Positions 6,310-14,370 of a stretch of 20,225 nucleotides of DNA are shown here, piece by piece. This stretch comes from a virus: the IMG/VR virus record IMGVR_UViG_3300046517_001510, positions 1-20,225 of that record; one strand, 5' to 3'. The translations under genes were made by a program, and so were the position numbers. The notes under the pieces are model-generated. The model was not told the origin of the DNA. It made no database searches and saw only the letters and a program-made list of their open reading frames with translations. How positions within the stretch are numbered: position 1 is the stretch's first letter; every line of letters begins with the position of its first letter.

Positions 6310-6846
6310 ATGAAACTCGTCTTTTCGCAGCGGGAATCGGCTGTAGCGCGGCTGATCGAGGAGATCGCGAGCCAGATCGATGCGGCTAGGGCTGGCGCGG
6401 TGCAGGATGCCGCCGCCCTCGCGGTCGCGTTAGGCCGGGAGAACATCGCCTCGGCCGGCTTTCCTGGACTATGGCAGGCGGCGCTGAAGTCGAAGTTCTT
6501 TCCGAACAAGGGCAGCGATCCGGCCGCACTGATCTTTGACACGACGCCGTTTGCCGGCGTGTTTGAAAGCGGCGCCACGATCGCCGGCCATCCGCTGCTG
6601 TGGCTGCCGATCGAGCGGAACCTGCCGGCGGCAGTTCATTCGCCGCGCCAATACGGCCGCAAGCTGGTATCGGTCAACGTCGCCGGCAAGCCGCCATTAC
6701 TGTTCGACGCCGGCAATCGTGCGCTGGGGCCGCTGTTCGTCGGGGTGAAACGGGTCAGCATCCGCAAGCGGTTCGATCTCTATCGCATCTTTGCCCAGGT
6801 GGCTGCGCGCATGACCGAATTCTACGAGCGACGGATCAAGGGCTGA
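6310..6846 (+). CDS. Phage neck/tail-completion-like protein (possibly DUF6441)
   Basis: A 178-residue protein. It begins with a helical N-terminus (ARLIEEIASQIDAARAGAVQDAAALAVALG), followed by a GFPGLWQAALKSKFFPNKG segment, an FESGATIAGHPLLWLPIE strand pair, PRQYGRKLVSV, and a C-terminal helix (YRIFAQVAARMTEFYERRIKG). The layout helix - 'FxxGATIxxxxxxxLxIPxxxxLP' - 'LxxVxxRxRxDxxxxxxxxAxxxxxFY' resembles a phage family that I believe is DUF6441, found next to tape measure genes and thought to help join tail parts. The family name is from memory. It directly precedes the tape measure gene. The ribosome-binding site is weak, perhaps because the HNH gene was inserted just upstream. Confidence 0.65.
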   Translation: MKLVFSQRESAVARLIEEIASQIDAARAGAVQDAAALAVALGRENIASAGFPGLWQAALKSKFFPNKGSDPAALIFDTTPFAGVFESGATIAGHPLLWLPIERNLPAAVHSPRQYGRKLVSVNVAGKPPLLFDAGNRALGPLFVGVKRVSIRKRFDLYRIFAQVAARMTEFYERRIKG

Positions 6847-6852
6847 TCATCG

Positions 6853-9663
6853 ATGGCCAGCAAGACGATAAGCCAGCGCATCACCCTCGAAGGTGGCGAT
6901 GACATCAAGAAGCAGTTGGAAGACCTTGGCAGGGCCGGCGAGGCCTCCTTCAAGCAGATCCAGGACGCCGCCGAGAAGACCAAGATCGATCCGGCACGCA
7001 TCGATCAAACCAAGCAGGCATTCAACAATCTTAGCACCGCCGGTGCGCAACTGGGGAATCAATTCAAGGCGCTCACCGAAAGCGTCGCAGGTTTTGCCAG
7101 CCAAGGGACCACGTCGGCCTTGGATGTCGCATCCGGATTGCAGAAGACCACCGCGGCGGCGCAGCAGGTCGGCAGCGCGTTCGTGCAAGCCAACCAGCAG
7201 ATCAGCACGTCCGCAGAATCCGCCGGGGCCAAGCTTATTTCGGCCGCCACCGCTTTCAAACTCGCCGCCGCCGGCATTGTGGCCGCCGTCTTGGCGATCA
7301 CGACATCACTGACCAAGGGTGCGGTCGAGAGTGGCGCCGCGCTGGCCGATCAGGCCGAGAAGTTGCATATCACGACCGCGGAATGGTTGAAACTGCGCGA
7401 GGCGCTCGTCGGCTCGTCCATATCGAGCGACGATTTTGCAAAATCATTATCCAAAATTTCCCAAATGGCGAAGGATGCGAAAGAGGGGATTGTTCAGCTC
7501 AGGGACGGAGTCACCGAAGAGACGAAAAAGGTCGGCGACAACATCGTCACCATCATTCGGATGAACGATACGCTTAGCGATACGAGCAAAAAGTCCAGCG
7601 AAGCCGCGCAGACGCTGCGCCAACTCGGCATCAGTTGGCAGACCATTCTAAGCGGCAACACGCTTGAAATCATGCGACAGGCCGCGATCGCCATCAATAA
7701 TATGAAGGATGCCGCGAAGCAGGCCGAGCTCGGTGTGAAACTCTTTGGCGATAACTGGAAAGAAGCCATCAAGATTCTAACCTCAACTACAAAACCCATT
7801 GACGAAACGGGCAAGTCGTTGTCGGAGCTCGGCAAGCTGCACCGCGATATGTCGGCCAACTCGGCCAATCTTGCTAAAGAGCTTAAAAAGGCGTGGGAGG
7901 ATCTGAGCGGCGCGATCGGGGCCACAAAAAACCTGATCGGCTCGCTGTTTCTGGGTGCCAATTTGACGAAGGCAAAATGGCTGACGGATATGGTCGACGG
8001 CGCGACCGAGCTGTTGCGCATGTTTCTCAGGTTGAACGAGGAGTCGAAAAAGGGTTTCCTGGCTGGGCTCGCCGACACGCCGGCCGCTACTCTATTCAAG
8101 TTTCTGATCGATGTAGGCAACCAACTCGCTGGCCTTTGGAACGATCTCCTGGTGCCGGCGGGCGAGGCGCTCGTGGGTATCGTCAAGCAGATCGCCGCGA
8201 ATTTCGAGGGCGTCACGAAAAGCCAGGTTGCGGCGTTCTTCATAGCGGCGGCAGTCGCTGCGGTCGCTCTTGCAGTTGCATTCAAAGGCATCGGCCTGGT
8301 GCTGTCGCCGTTCACGGCGTTGATTTCGCTGTTTGTTGGTTTTGGCCCGATCCTGATCCCGCTCGTTGCGCTGGTGGTGCTGTTCTGGGATCAGATAAAG
8401 GAGGGAGCAAAGACGGCGGCGGCGTTGATCCCCGGCGCGCTGGCGCAAATTGGGCAATCGTTCAAGCTTTTATTATCCGGTGATTTTGCGGGATTTTGGA
8501 CTCAATTCAGTGAAGCCGCGCTCACCGCATTCGACACCATCAAGCAGGCGATCTTAAATATTCCGTGGGCGGCGGAACTAGTTGCTACCCTCAAGGACAT
8601 CGGCAAGGATCTGCCCGCAACGATTTTGCTCATCGTGGCCGCTTTCCTGGCTCTGCATAAAGCGGCCAGCCTGGTGGCGCCCGTTATCAGCCGTATGTTC
8701 GGGGTGGAGATTACTGGCAGCGGCCTAATTCTATTGGGACTGCTCGGATCGATGACAAGCGCATTTACAGCATTGTCAGCGGTGGTTACCATTTTAAGTG
8801 TGTCGTTGTTCGCTCTATTCAATGCGTTGAGATTGGTTGGATTGCTGTGGGGCTTCATTCAGGCCGGGGCTCTCGCTTTCGGCGCAAGCGCCGGGGCGGC
8901 GTTTGTTATTGCCACTTCGGCAATCCTGGCCATCATCGCCGCGCTGGTCCTGCTCTACAGCTACTGGCCGCAAATTAAACAGGCGGCGATCGATGCCGCC
9001 GATGCGATCGCGGCCAAATGGCAGGAGCTCAAGGCATTGTTTGATGCCTGGGTCACGACACCGGTCGGCAATGCGTGGCAATGGATCGTCGATTCGTTCA
9101 ATGAGGTTGTGAGCTCGCTCAACGCGGCGATAGATCAAGCCATAGCCCTCATTACCTCCTGGGTGACGACGCCGGTGGCCAATGCGTTCCAGTGGATCAA
9201 AGATACGTTCAACAGCGTCTTAGGTGCTCTAGGGTTCGGCGGCGCGTCGTCGAGCGGCGGCGGCGGCAGCGGTTTTGCGGGTGGCGGACTACTCGGCGGT
9301 CGCGGCAGCGGCACCTCCGACAGCAATCTCGCGTGGGTCTCGCGCGGTGAGTACATCACGCCGGCGCGCGCCGTGAGTCAGCCGGGCGTTCTGGCCTTCC
9401 TCGAGGCGCTGCGGCGCTCGGGCGGCAATCTGCGCGATGTGCTCGACGGCATGGGCCGCTTCGCGCTCGGCGGCATGGTGCAGGCGCCGCTTGCGCTTCC
9501 GGCCTTCGCCGGGGCTGGTATGAATCACGTCACCATCCAGTTCCCTGGATTGCCGGCCATAACCGGGTTGCGCGCCTCGTCCGATGTGGTCGATGAACTT
9601 CACAAGGCCGCGGCCATGGCGCAAGTGCGCTCGGGCGGGCGCAAGCCCAGCCGGTTTTCCTGA
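6853..9663 (+). CDS. Tail tape measure protein
   Basis: The longest gene in the window, 936 residues. The N-terminus (TLEGGDDIKKQLEDLGRAGE) and the following 120 residues are Ala/Gln/Lys rich and helical. Hydrophobic segments lie at about 137-152, 455-510 and 586-705, with amphipathic helices between. Residues 795-815 are Gly/Ser rich, followed by SNLAWVSRGEYITPARAV, a typical C-terminal motif of tape measures of alphaproteobacterial siphophages. A 37-residue near-repeat beginning WVTTPV occurs twice just before the Gly-rich part. The protein sets tail length and may help DNA cross the host membranes. At the usual ~0.15 nm per residue the tail would be roughly 140 nm (inference). It overlaps the next gene by one base (TGATG). 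Confidence 0.9.
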   Translation: MASKTISQRITLEGGDDIKKQLEDLGRAGEASFKQIQDAAEKTKIDPARIDQTKQAFNNLSTAGAQLGNQFKALTESVAGFASQGTTSALDVASGLQKTTAAAQQVGSAFVQANQQISTSAESAGAKLISAATAFKLAAAGIVAAVLAITTSLTKGAVESGAALADQAEKLHITTAEWLKLREALVGSSISSDDFAKSLSKISQMAKDAKEGIVQLRDGVTEETKKVGDNIVTIIRMNDTLSDTSKKSSEAAQTLRQLGISWQTILSGNTLEIMRQAAIAINNMKDAAKQAELGVKLFGDNWKEAIKILTSTTKPIDETGKSLSELGKLHRDMSANSANLAKELKKAWEDLSGAIGATKNLIGSLFLGANLTKAKWLTDMVDGATELLRMFLRLNEESKKGFLAGLADTPAATLFKFLIDVGNQLAGLWNDLLVPAGEALVGIVKQIAANFEGVTKSQVAAFFIAAAVAAVALAVAFKGIGLVLSPFTALISLFVGFGPILIPLVALVVLFWDQIKEGAKTAAALIPGALAQIGQSFKLLLSGDFAGFWTQFSEAALTAFDTIKQAILNIPWAAELVATLKDIGKDLPATILLIVAAFLALHKAASLVAPVISRMFGVEITGSGLILLGLLGSMTSAFTALSAVVTILSVSLFALFNALRLVGLLWGFIQAGALAFGASAGAAFVIATSAILAIIAALVLLYSYWPQIKQAAIDAADAIAAKWQELKALFDAWVTTPVGNAWQWIVDSFNEVVSSLNAAIDQAIALITSWVTTPVANAFQWIKDTFNSVLGALGFGGASSSGGGGSGFAGGGLLGGRGSGTSDSNLAWVSRGEYITPARAVSQPGVLAFLEALRRSGGNLRDVLDGMGRFALGGMVQAPLALPAFAGAGMNHVTIQFPGLPAITGLRASSDVVDELHKAAAMAQVRSGGRKPSRFS

Positions 9664-10040
9664 TGCCCGCCTATACCCTGTTGGCGATCGACGGCATCGA
9701 TTTCAGCCAGTACGCGGTGCGCGGCATCACCATGACGCTGGCGCCGATCGACCAGGCAAAAAATGTGGCACGCGATTGCCGCGGGAGCCTGGCGGACATC
9801 TCGCTCGCACAATTCCGGCAGTACAAGGTGACGATCACCTGTACGGATCACGAGGTGCCGGAGCTCACCGATGTTTGGCCAGGAATGGACATCACCATTA
9901 CTTGTATTCCCGGTCTCGGCGCCGCCAATACGACCGGCGATGTGCTGACCATTCTCGCCAAGGTGACGTCGTGGAACACCTCGCGCGACGAGTGGGCGGC
10001 CGAGGTGGCGTGGCAGCTCGAAGCGGAGCAGAGAGCCTGA
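9663..10040 (+). CDS. Tail-tip (distal tail-like) protein
   Basis: A 125-residue protein starting in a TGATG overlap with the tape measure gene. Strong beta pattern: YTLLAIDGIDFSQYAVRGIT, MTLAPI, QYKVTITCTD, MDITITCI and EVAWQLE. The motif 'RGITMTLxPIxQA...RxxxGxLxDxSxxQFRxYxxTIxCTD' is one I recall from small proteins that directly follow tape measures in Rhizobiales phages. It contains three Cys. By position it may form the ring that joins the tail tube to the tip or hub (distal tail role), but there is no decisive motif. The next gene begins in its stop codon (TGATG). Confidence 0.65.
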   Translation: MPAYTLLAIDGIDFSQYAVRGITMTLAPIDQAKNVARDCRGSLADISLAQFRQYKVTITCTDHEVPELTDVWPGMDITITCIPGLGAANTTGDVLTILAKVTSWNTSRDEWAAEVAWQLEAEQRA

Positions 10041-12007
10041 TGCCGGCGGGAACGCCCTATTTCGCCTGGATCGATCCCAGCGAGACGGTCTTCGGCGCCG
10101 AACATCTGCGCTGGGACGAGGATGTGTTCTCGTTCACGCTCAAGCAGGATGAGGGCGATCCGGCGAGCCTGACCATCGTCGTCCGCCGGCCGCGCAACGA
10201 CGCCGGCGAGGCGATCGGGTTGCTCGGCCCTGGGCGCAAGATATGGGCGTGGTTCGCGCTCGACTGTGGGTCGGACCTGATCAGATTCCGCGGCCGGCTC
10301 GTCGGTGTCCCAACCAGCATATTCGAGGAGCTGGTGACGCTTGAATTCGTAGCGCGGCCGATCGATCTGGTGGCCCAAAAGGCAGCGCTCGCGGATTCAC
10401 TGCGCGTGCTGCCGTATTACGACGAGGTGGTGATCGATCCGACGCGGCGCAGCGATCCCGAAGTCGTGCTCGAGGGCTACAGCAAGATCTGGCACTACGA
10501 CCGCGAGACGCACATCCTCACCGTATCGGACGAGATCACCGGCGAAGACGGCCTCGTCGAATTCGACGGCGCCAGTGAAGGCGGCAAGGTGCTCTATGAC
10601 GGCCTCGGCCTCACGTTGACCAGCGGGCCGCTGGCGCGCGTCGATGTGAGCGCCGAGTATACCTGGACGCAGCAGGCGCAAGGCGGCGTCGATCTGACCG
10701 ACTACCTGATCGACAATTGGCCTGACCGATATAAACGCTATATCACCTCGTACACCTTGACGGCCGATGACTGGCCGAAGCCGGGGGCCAGCATAGGCGA
10801 TGGTTGGATCGTTGCCGACGCGACGGCCAGCGCACTATTTAGCACCGAGGTCAAGAGCATCACCACGGGCAGCAACCTGACGGTGATATTTCCCGATAGT
10901 TCCTGGTTCGGCCCTTCGCGCATGACCACTACATTTAGCGAGACGCGAAGCTATACGGATGCGCCGATTGGTCTGAGCTTTCCCGAACTGGTGACCAGCG
11001 ACGTCATCGACGTCCAGAAAGGCTCAGTTAGTCGCAGTTATTCGGCCACAGCCGCCTTTTTGCCGTTGAACTATACCGCGGTCACGCTATCGGCAGCATA
11101 CACGGGGAACCGGCAATGCACCGAGATCGTGTCGTTCTCTCTTTATGCCGATGTGCAGCACGTCTTGACCGATCCAGATGATGGCGAGGCGCTGCTCATC
11201 AACGACGTCAAATCGGTAAACCTGAGCGAAATGATTGGTACCTCTGCGCCGATTGGCGATCCGCAGCGTCGGTCTTATATCGCGACCGAGCGCGGCAATC
11301 GGAGCCTCGAGCATCTGATCGCCTTGGCGCGGGCGCATCTGTTGCAACGAGCACGGGTCGTGGAAATCGCGTTTGTCCCCAAACTGTCGCGCATGCTGGA
11401 AATCACGCTGCGCAAGAACGCCTTTCTGGTCGAACCGCGTGTTGGTGAGGCGTTGGGCAAGATCATCGGATATTCGCTAGCATTGGACGGCTCGGATGGT
11501 CGGATCAAATGCGAGGTTCGCATCGGCTGCGCAATCGGCCGCGGCGGCTCGGCTATCGCGGCCGGCGGCGAACCGACCTATTGCAGCGTCGACTATACTG
11601 GCGCCGACTATCAGCAGTTCACCGGCCGAACAGTCCTTTTCGATTCCTCGGTTGGTTATCAGCCGCCAAATTCGAATCCAAACGACGACGGAATCGAGTT
11701 CCTTTCCGATCTCGTGTCGGAGGATGTAATGGGGACCGGCCTCGTCGTGGAAAATCCGGCCTCGGTGCAGGCGCCTATTTTGTTTCAGGCCGGCGAATTT
11801 GCCTCGGTGCCGATCAGCGGCGCAGACATTGAACAGATGGCGAAGATTCCTACCGCGCGGGCCACGGCGGTCAGCAACGCAATGAAAGAATGTGAGACCC
11901 GCGCGACCTTCAAGCTCAAAGCCATGTCGGGGCAGTTTACGAGCGATTACCAAGTGCAGGTCACAGATCTGTATATTCCGACCGGCTATAACCTGGAGGC
12001 AACGTAA
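10040..12007 (+). CDS. Tail hub / large minor tail protein
   Basis: The start is ATG 10040 (TGATG overlap), giving 655 residues; the frame is open further upstream but that part lies over the preceding gene. The N-terminal half (PYFAWIDPSETVFGAEHLRW, FTLKQDEGDPASLTIVVRRP, FRGRLVGVPTS, LVTLEFVARPIDLVAQKAAL) looks like the beta-rich hub fold of tail-tip proteins. The middle (about 210-420) has Thr/Ser/Tyr-rich strands. The end, from about residue 510, carries a separate domain (GAIGRGGSAIAAGGEPTYC-like, then ATAVSNAMKECETRATF). Following the tape measure and distal-like gene, it probably forms the tail-tip hub that the spike proteins attach to. No peptidase or lysozyme motif is visible. The assignment is by order and composition. 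Confidence 0.7.
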   Translation: MPAGTPYFAWIDPSETVFGAEHLRWDEDVFSFTLKQDEGDPASLTIVVRRPRNDAGEAIGLLGPGRKIWAWFALDCGSDLIRFRGRLVGVPTSIFEELVTLEFVARPIDLVAQKAALADSLRVLPYYDEVVIDPTRRSDPEVVLEGYSKIWHYDRETHILTVSDEITGEDGLVEFDGASEGGKVLYDGLGLTLTSGPLARVDVSAEYTWTQQAQGGVDLTDYLIDNWPDRYKRYITSYTLTADDWPKPGASIGDGWIVADATASALFSTEVKSITTGSNLTVIFPDSSWFGPSRMTTTFSETRSYTDAPIGLSFPELVTSDVIDVQKGSVSRSYSATAAFLPLNYTAVTLSAAYTGNRQCTEIVSFSLYADVQHVLTDPDDGEALLINDVKSVNLSEMIGTSAPIGDPQRRSYIATERGNRSLEHLIALARAHLLQRARVVEIAFVPKLSRMLEITLRKNAFLVEPRVGEALGKIIGYSLALDGSDGRIKCEVRIGCAIGRGGSAIAAGGEPTYCSVDYTGADYQQFTGRTVLFDSSVGYQPPNSNPNDDGIEFLSDLVSEDVMGTGLVVENPASVQAPILFQAGEFASVPISGADIEQMAKIPTARATAVSNAMKECETRATFKLKAMSGQFTSDYQVQVTDLYIPTGYNLEAT

Positions 12008-12426
12008 TGGCGGGGCTCGAGGTTGTCGTCCGGCCAGTGGTGTTCCCCAACATCCGGCCACCCGCAGCAAGAGCTTTGGCGCCGGATGATAATCCCAATT
12101 CTGGCATTGCTGTTATCAATGGATCGGGCGGCAAGCTGCTCGATCTTCCGCGCAGTTGGAGCGTGAGCACCACCAAATCAACTCCCTACAAGGAGACCAA
12201 GCGACAGTTCAACAAGGAAAGGGTCTATCAGAAGGACGAAAATGGCATCAACAAGTCGAACTTTGTCGATGTTGAGCGCTTGAAAAAGGTCCAAATGGAG
12301 AGAGAAGAAGGTGATCCGATAAGACAGAGCTACGCGAGCCCACCGAAAATTGATAATGTTGAAACGTTAGAGACCGACGCCGAGAGAACAACTGATCCAA
12401 CAGCCGACGACGGTGGGGGATCATGA
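12007..12426 (+). CDS. Conserved-type phage tail protein of unknown function
   Basis: A 139-residue protein with its ATG overlapping the TAA of the hub gene. The first part (GLEVVVRPVVFPNIRPP, then GIAVINGSGGKLLDLPRSWSVS) is beta-like and resembles a protein I recall beside tail genes of Bradyrhizobium-type prophages. The second half is highly charged and polar (KETKRQFNKERVYQKDENGI) and ends in an acidic, probably disordered tail (TTDPTADDGGGS). No enzymatic motif, signal peptide or membrane segment is visible. Codon use is more AT-rich than in the hub gene. It overlaps the following gene by ATGA, so it is coexpressed with tail genes; a small tail-tip adaptor is a guess. Confidence 0.65.
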   Translation: MAGLEVVVRPVVFPNIRPPAARALAPDDNPNSGIAVINGSGGKLLDLPRSWSVSTTKSTPYKETKRQFNKERVYQKDENGINKSNFVDVERLKKVQMEREEGDPIRQSYASPPKIDNVETLETDAERTTDPTADDGGGS

Positions 12427-13223
12427 CGATCGTCTTCGTCACCACCGGCGCCTGGGGTGCCGGCACCGGCACACCGAACAGCGCGGCCCAGGTCGACGGC
12501 AATTTCTACGATGTTGATCAGCGCATCGTCGACTTGAATTCCGCGCTCGCCGAAGGCAAGCGCATCGATTCCGTCACCTATACGGCCAACAGTATGACGT
12601 TCCACTTCACCGATGGAACGTCGCAAGTCATTCCGCTGCCGGTCGCCGTCATCACATATGTGGGGCAGTGGACAAACAGCACGCCTTATACGGTTGGCCA
12701 GATGGTCTCGGTTCGTGGCCTCGGCATGTACCAGGTGCTCATCAGTCACACAACGCCGCCATTGCCGGCGGCTTTCGATCCGAATGCGACAGACGGCTCA
12801 GGCAATCCGCTCTACTCGTTTTGGATGCCGCTATACGATGTGAATTACGATGCTGCGATCTTCGTGCCCGGCACCATTCAGCGCACAGTGGGCGAGGTGC
12901 TCTTTCAAGCCGTCGCCAGCCGGACAATGCAATTGGTTAGCGGGAGTGGGCATGCCTACGCCTATCTGGATGTCGGCAATGATGGAACAGGGGCCACCGA
13001 CATCATTCTGTCGATCCAACAGAATCGGATCGAGATCGGGACCATCACGTTCGCCGCCGCGGGCGACATCGACACCGGCGGCGGACAGCGCGGCGCGTTC
13101 AACATTCCCGCTACAGTGGATTTCGCCGAGGGCGATATTTACGCCATCCGGGTCATACAGTCCGACAACGCCGAGCCGTCCGGACTGTCAGTGACGCTGC
13201 CGTTCCTGCGCACGGATATCTGA
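12423..13223 (+). CDS. Tail fibre-type protein with a carbohydrate-binding-like segment
   Basis: A 266-residue protein starting in an ATGA overlap. The N-terminus (FVTTGAWGAGTGTPNSAAQV, then DGNFYDVDQRIVDL) is typical of phage fibre proteins that dock to the tail tip. Residues 77-105 (ITYVGQWTNSTPYTVGQMVS, then MYQVLISH) have the W...Y..G..V...G..Y pattern of small chitin-binding-type modules. The C-terminal part is beta-rich (MQLVSGSGHAYAYLDVGN, IILSIQQNRIEIGTITFAA) and could be a jelly-roll-like head. It probably contributes to host surface binding. The specific receptor cannot be read from the sequence. It is coupled to the next gene by TGATG. Confidence 0.65.
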   Translation: MTIVFVTTGAWGAGTGTPNSAAQVDGNFYDVDQRIVDLNSALAEGKRIDSVTYTANSMTFHFTDGTSQVIPLPVAVITYVGQWTNSTPYTVGQMVSVRGLGMYQVLISHTTPPLPAAFDPNATDGSGNPLYSFWMPLYDVNYDAAIFVPGTIQRTVGEVLFQAVASRTMQLVSGSGHAYAYLDVGNDGTGATDIILSIQQNRIEIGTITFAAAGDIDTGGGQRGAFNIPATVDFAEGDIYAIRVIQSDNAEPSGLSVTLPFLRTDI

Positions 13224-13852
13224 TGCCGGTCGGTCCGTACTCTCAGGATATTCTTACACGCATCTATAATGTGCAGTGGAATTATCTGCTGTCTTGGACT
13301 ATCGGTCTGTCGGTCAGTGCCGAAACGGTGGACGAGCTTGGAATGACCGGCGATGCGGTCTGTACTGCATCGGCGCTTGGATTATCGGTGACCGCAAGTC
13401 GTTCCAATCTGCTTGCTTCGGAGAGCGTATCCGCGAGCGAGGGCGGCGGTATATCTGAAAAGAGCTTATCTATGGCAATAGATAGTGTACTCGTCACGGG
13501 CGTCGGAGCGGGTGCAAACTACGTATCCAGACGTCGTGGCCCATACGATCCTCCTGCAGACAGCGGATCACATATTGAATGGGTGCCGTTCAATGGCGCC
13601 AATATAGTGTCTTTTACCCTTAATTTAGAACTACCCGAGACCAATCCCGCTTACCCTTCAAAGGAAGTTCGCGGATATAAAAATGTGTTTGCGACCGCCC
13701 AGTTGTCGAATAGCTGGTTTCAGCCGACCGAGGAAAACATCGTATATAAAACAGCCGCTTCCGCCCTTTTGACGGCGCCGAGCGGCGGGGCCGTAACTGC
13801 CTCGGTGACCGCAATCCTCGATCCTCCATCGATTACGGTGTCCATGGGATAG
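13223..13852 (+). CDS. Phage tail-associated protein, unknown family
   Basis: A 209-residue protein starting in a TGATG overlap. The first 90 residues contain degenerate Ala/Ser/Glu/Asp repeats (LSVSAETVDELGMTGDAVCT, LSVTASRSNLLASESVSASE) like those of the gene after next. The rest is beta-like, with aromatic and polar residues (HIEWVPFNGANIVSFTLNLE, NVFATAQLSNSWFQPTEENI) and ends ILDPPSITVSMG. No catalytic motif is seen. Part of this gene (about 13450-13770) is noticeably more AT-rich than the flanks, as in the spike gene. Given the context it is probably a fibre or spike component. Confidence 0.6.
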   Translation: MPVGPYSQDILTRIYNVQWNYLLSWTIGLSVSAETVDELGMTGDAVCTASALGLSVTASRSNLLASESVSASEGGGISEKSLSMAIDSVLVTGVGAGANYVSRRRGPYDPPADSGSHIEWVPFNGANIVSFTLNLELPETNPAYPSKEVRGYKNVFATAQLSNSWFQPTEENIVYKTAASALLTAPSGGAVTASVTAILDPPSITVSMG

Positions 13853-13865
13853 GACATGGTAGCAA

Positions 13866-14366
13866 ATGCTCGTCTGTAATGTCAGCCAGTTGCAACGGCG
13901 GGCCGCAATCCTGGTCGATATCGCCGAGGCCGCTGCAGCGCTGGACGCGCCGGGCACTGGCAATGTCGTGTTTGCCACGCTGGTCGATGACCCGGCATCG
14001 GTGGGCGACCACGTCGACGCATTCCTTGGGCAGATCATGGTCGAGGCGGCGAACGCGGTCTCGACCATCAACGCTGGGCTGGTCTACAGGGTAGTCGTTG
14101 CCGAGGCAGCGAGTGCGACCGACGCGGCCTTCGCTTCTCGACAGATGAGCGCGGCGGTGGCGGAAACGGTTGCCGCTGGTTCCGCGCAAGACGCGACGCT
14201 AGTGGCCGGCGGCGTTGTAAGCGCGGCGGTGGTGGAGGCGGCGACCGCGGCCGATGCGCCCGACGCCTCTGTGATTGCTGGCGTGCGCTTTGAAGGTGTG
14301 CTTGCGCTCGATGGGCCGATCATGCCGTCGACCCCGCAGCCGACCGTGATCTATATCGAAGGGTGA
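13866..14366 (+). CDS. Repeat-rich phage tail protein (Ala/Glu/Asp repeats)
   Basis: A 166-residue, extremely Ala/Val-rich protein. At least four degenerate copies of a roughly 20-24 residue unit can be seen, each with a core like [VA]-E-A-A-x-A-x-D-A followed by small hydrophobic residues: MVEAANAVSTINAG, VAEAASATDAAFAS, VAETVAAGSAQDAT, VVEAATAADAPDAS. The C-terminus is short and strand-like (PQPTVIYIEG). The start is ATG 13866; the upstream AGGA is rather far, so the start is less certain. It resembles in spirit the 21-residue repeats of the protein at 1013-1915. A fibrous part of the tail tip is the likely role; no enzyme motif is present. Confidence 0.65.
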   Translation: MLVCNVSQLQRRAAILVDIAEAAAALDAPGTGNVVFATLVDDPASVGDHVDAFLGQIMVEAANAVSTINAGLVYRVVVAEAASATDAAFASRQMSAAVAETVAAGSAQDATLVAGGVVSAAVVEAATAADAPDASVIAGVRFEGVLALDGPIMPSTPQPTVIYIEG

Positions 14367-14370
14367 AATC

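Noticed and set aside
7494-8315. Reverse-strand ORF of 273 codons inside the tape measure gene
   Set aside because: Shadow frame of a clearly recognisable tape measure gene; low-complexity Ser/Ala/Arg content.
9584-10039. N-terminal extension of the hub gene frame
   Set aside because: The extension overlaps the whole 9663-10040 gene and reads as Arg/His-rich shadow; ATG 10040 has a TGATG overlap.
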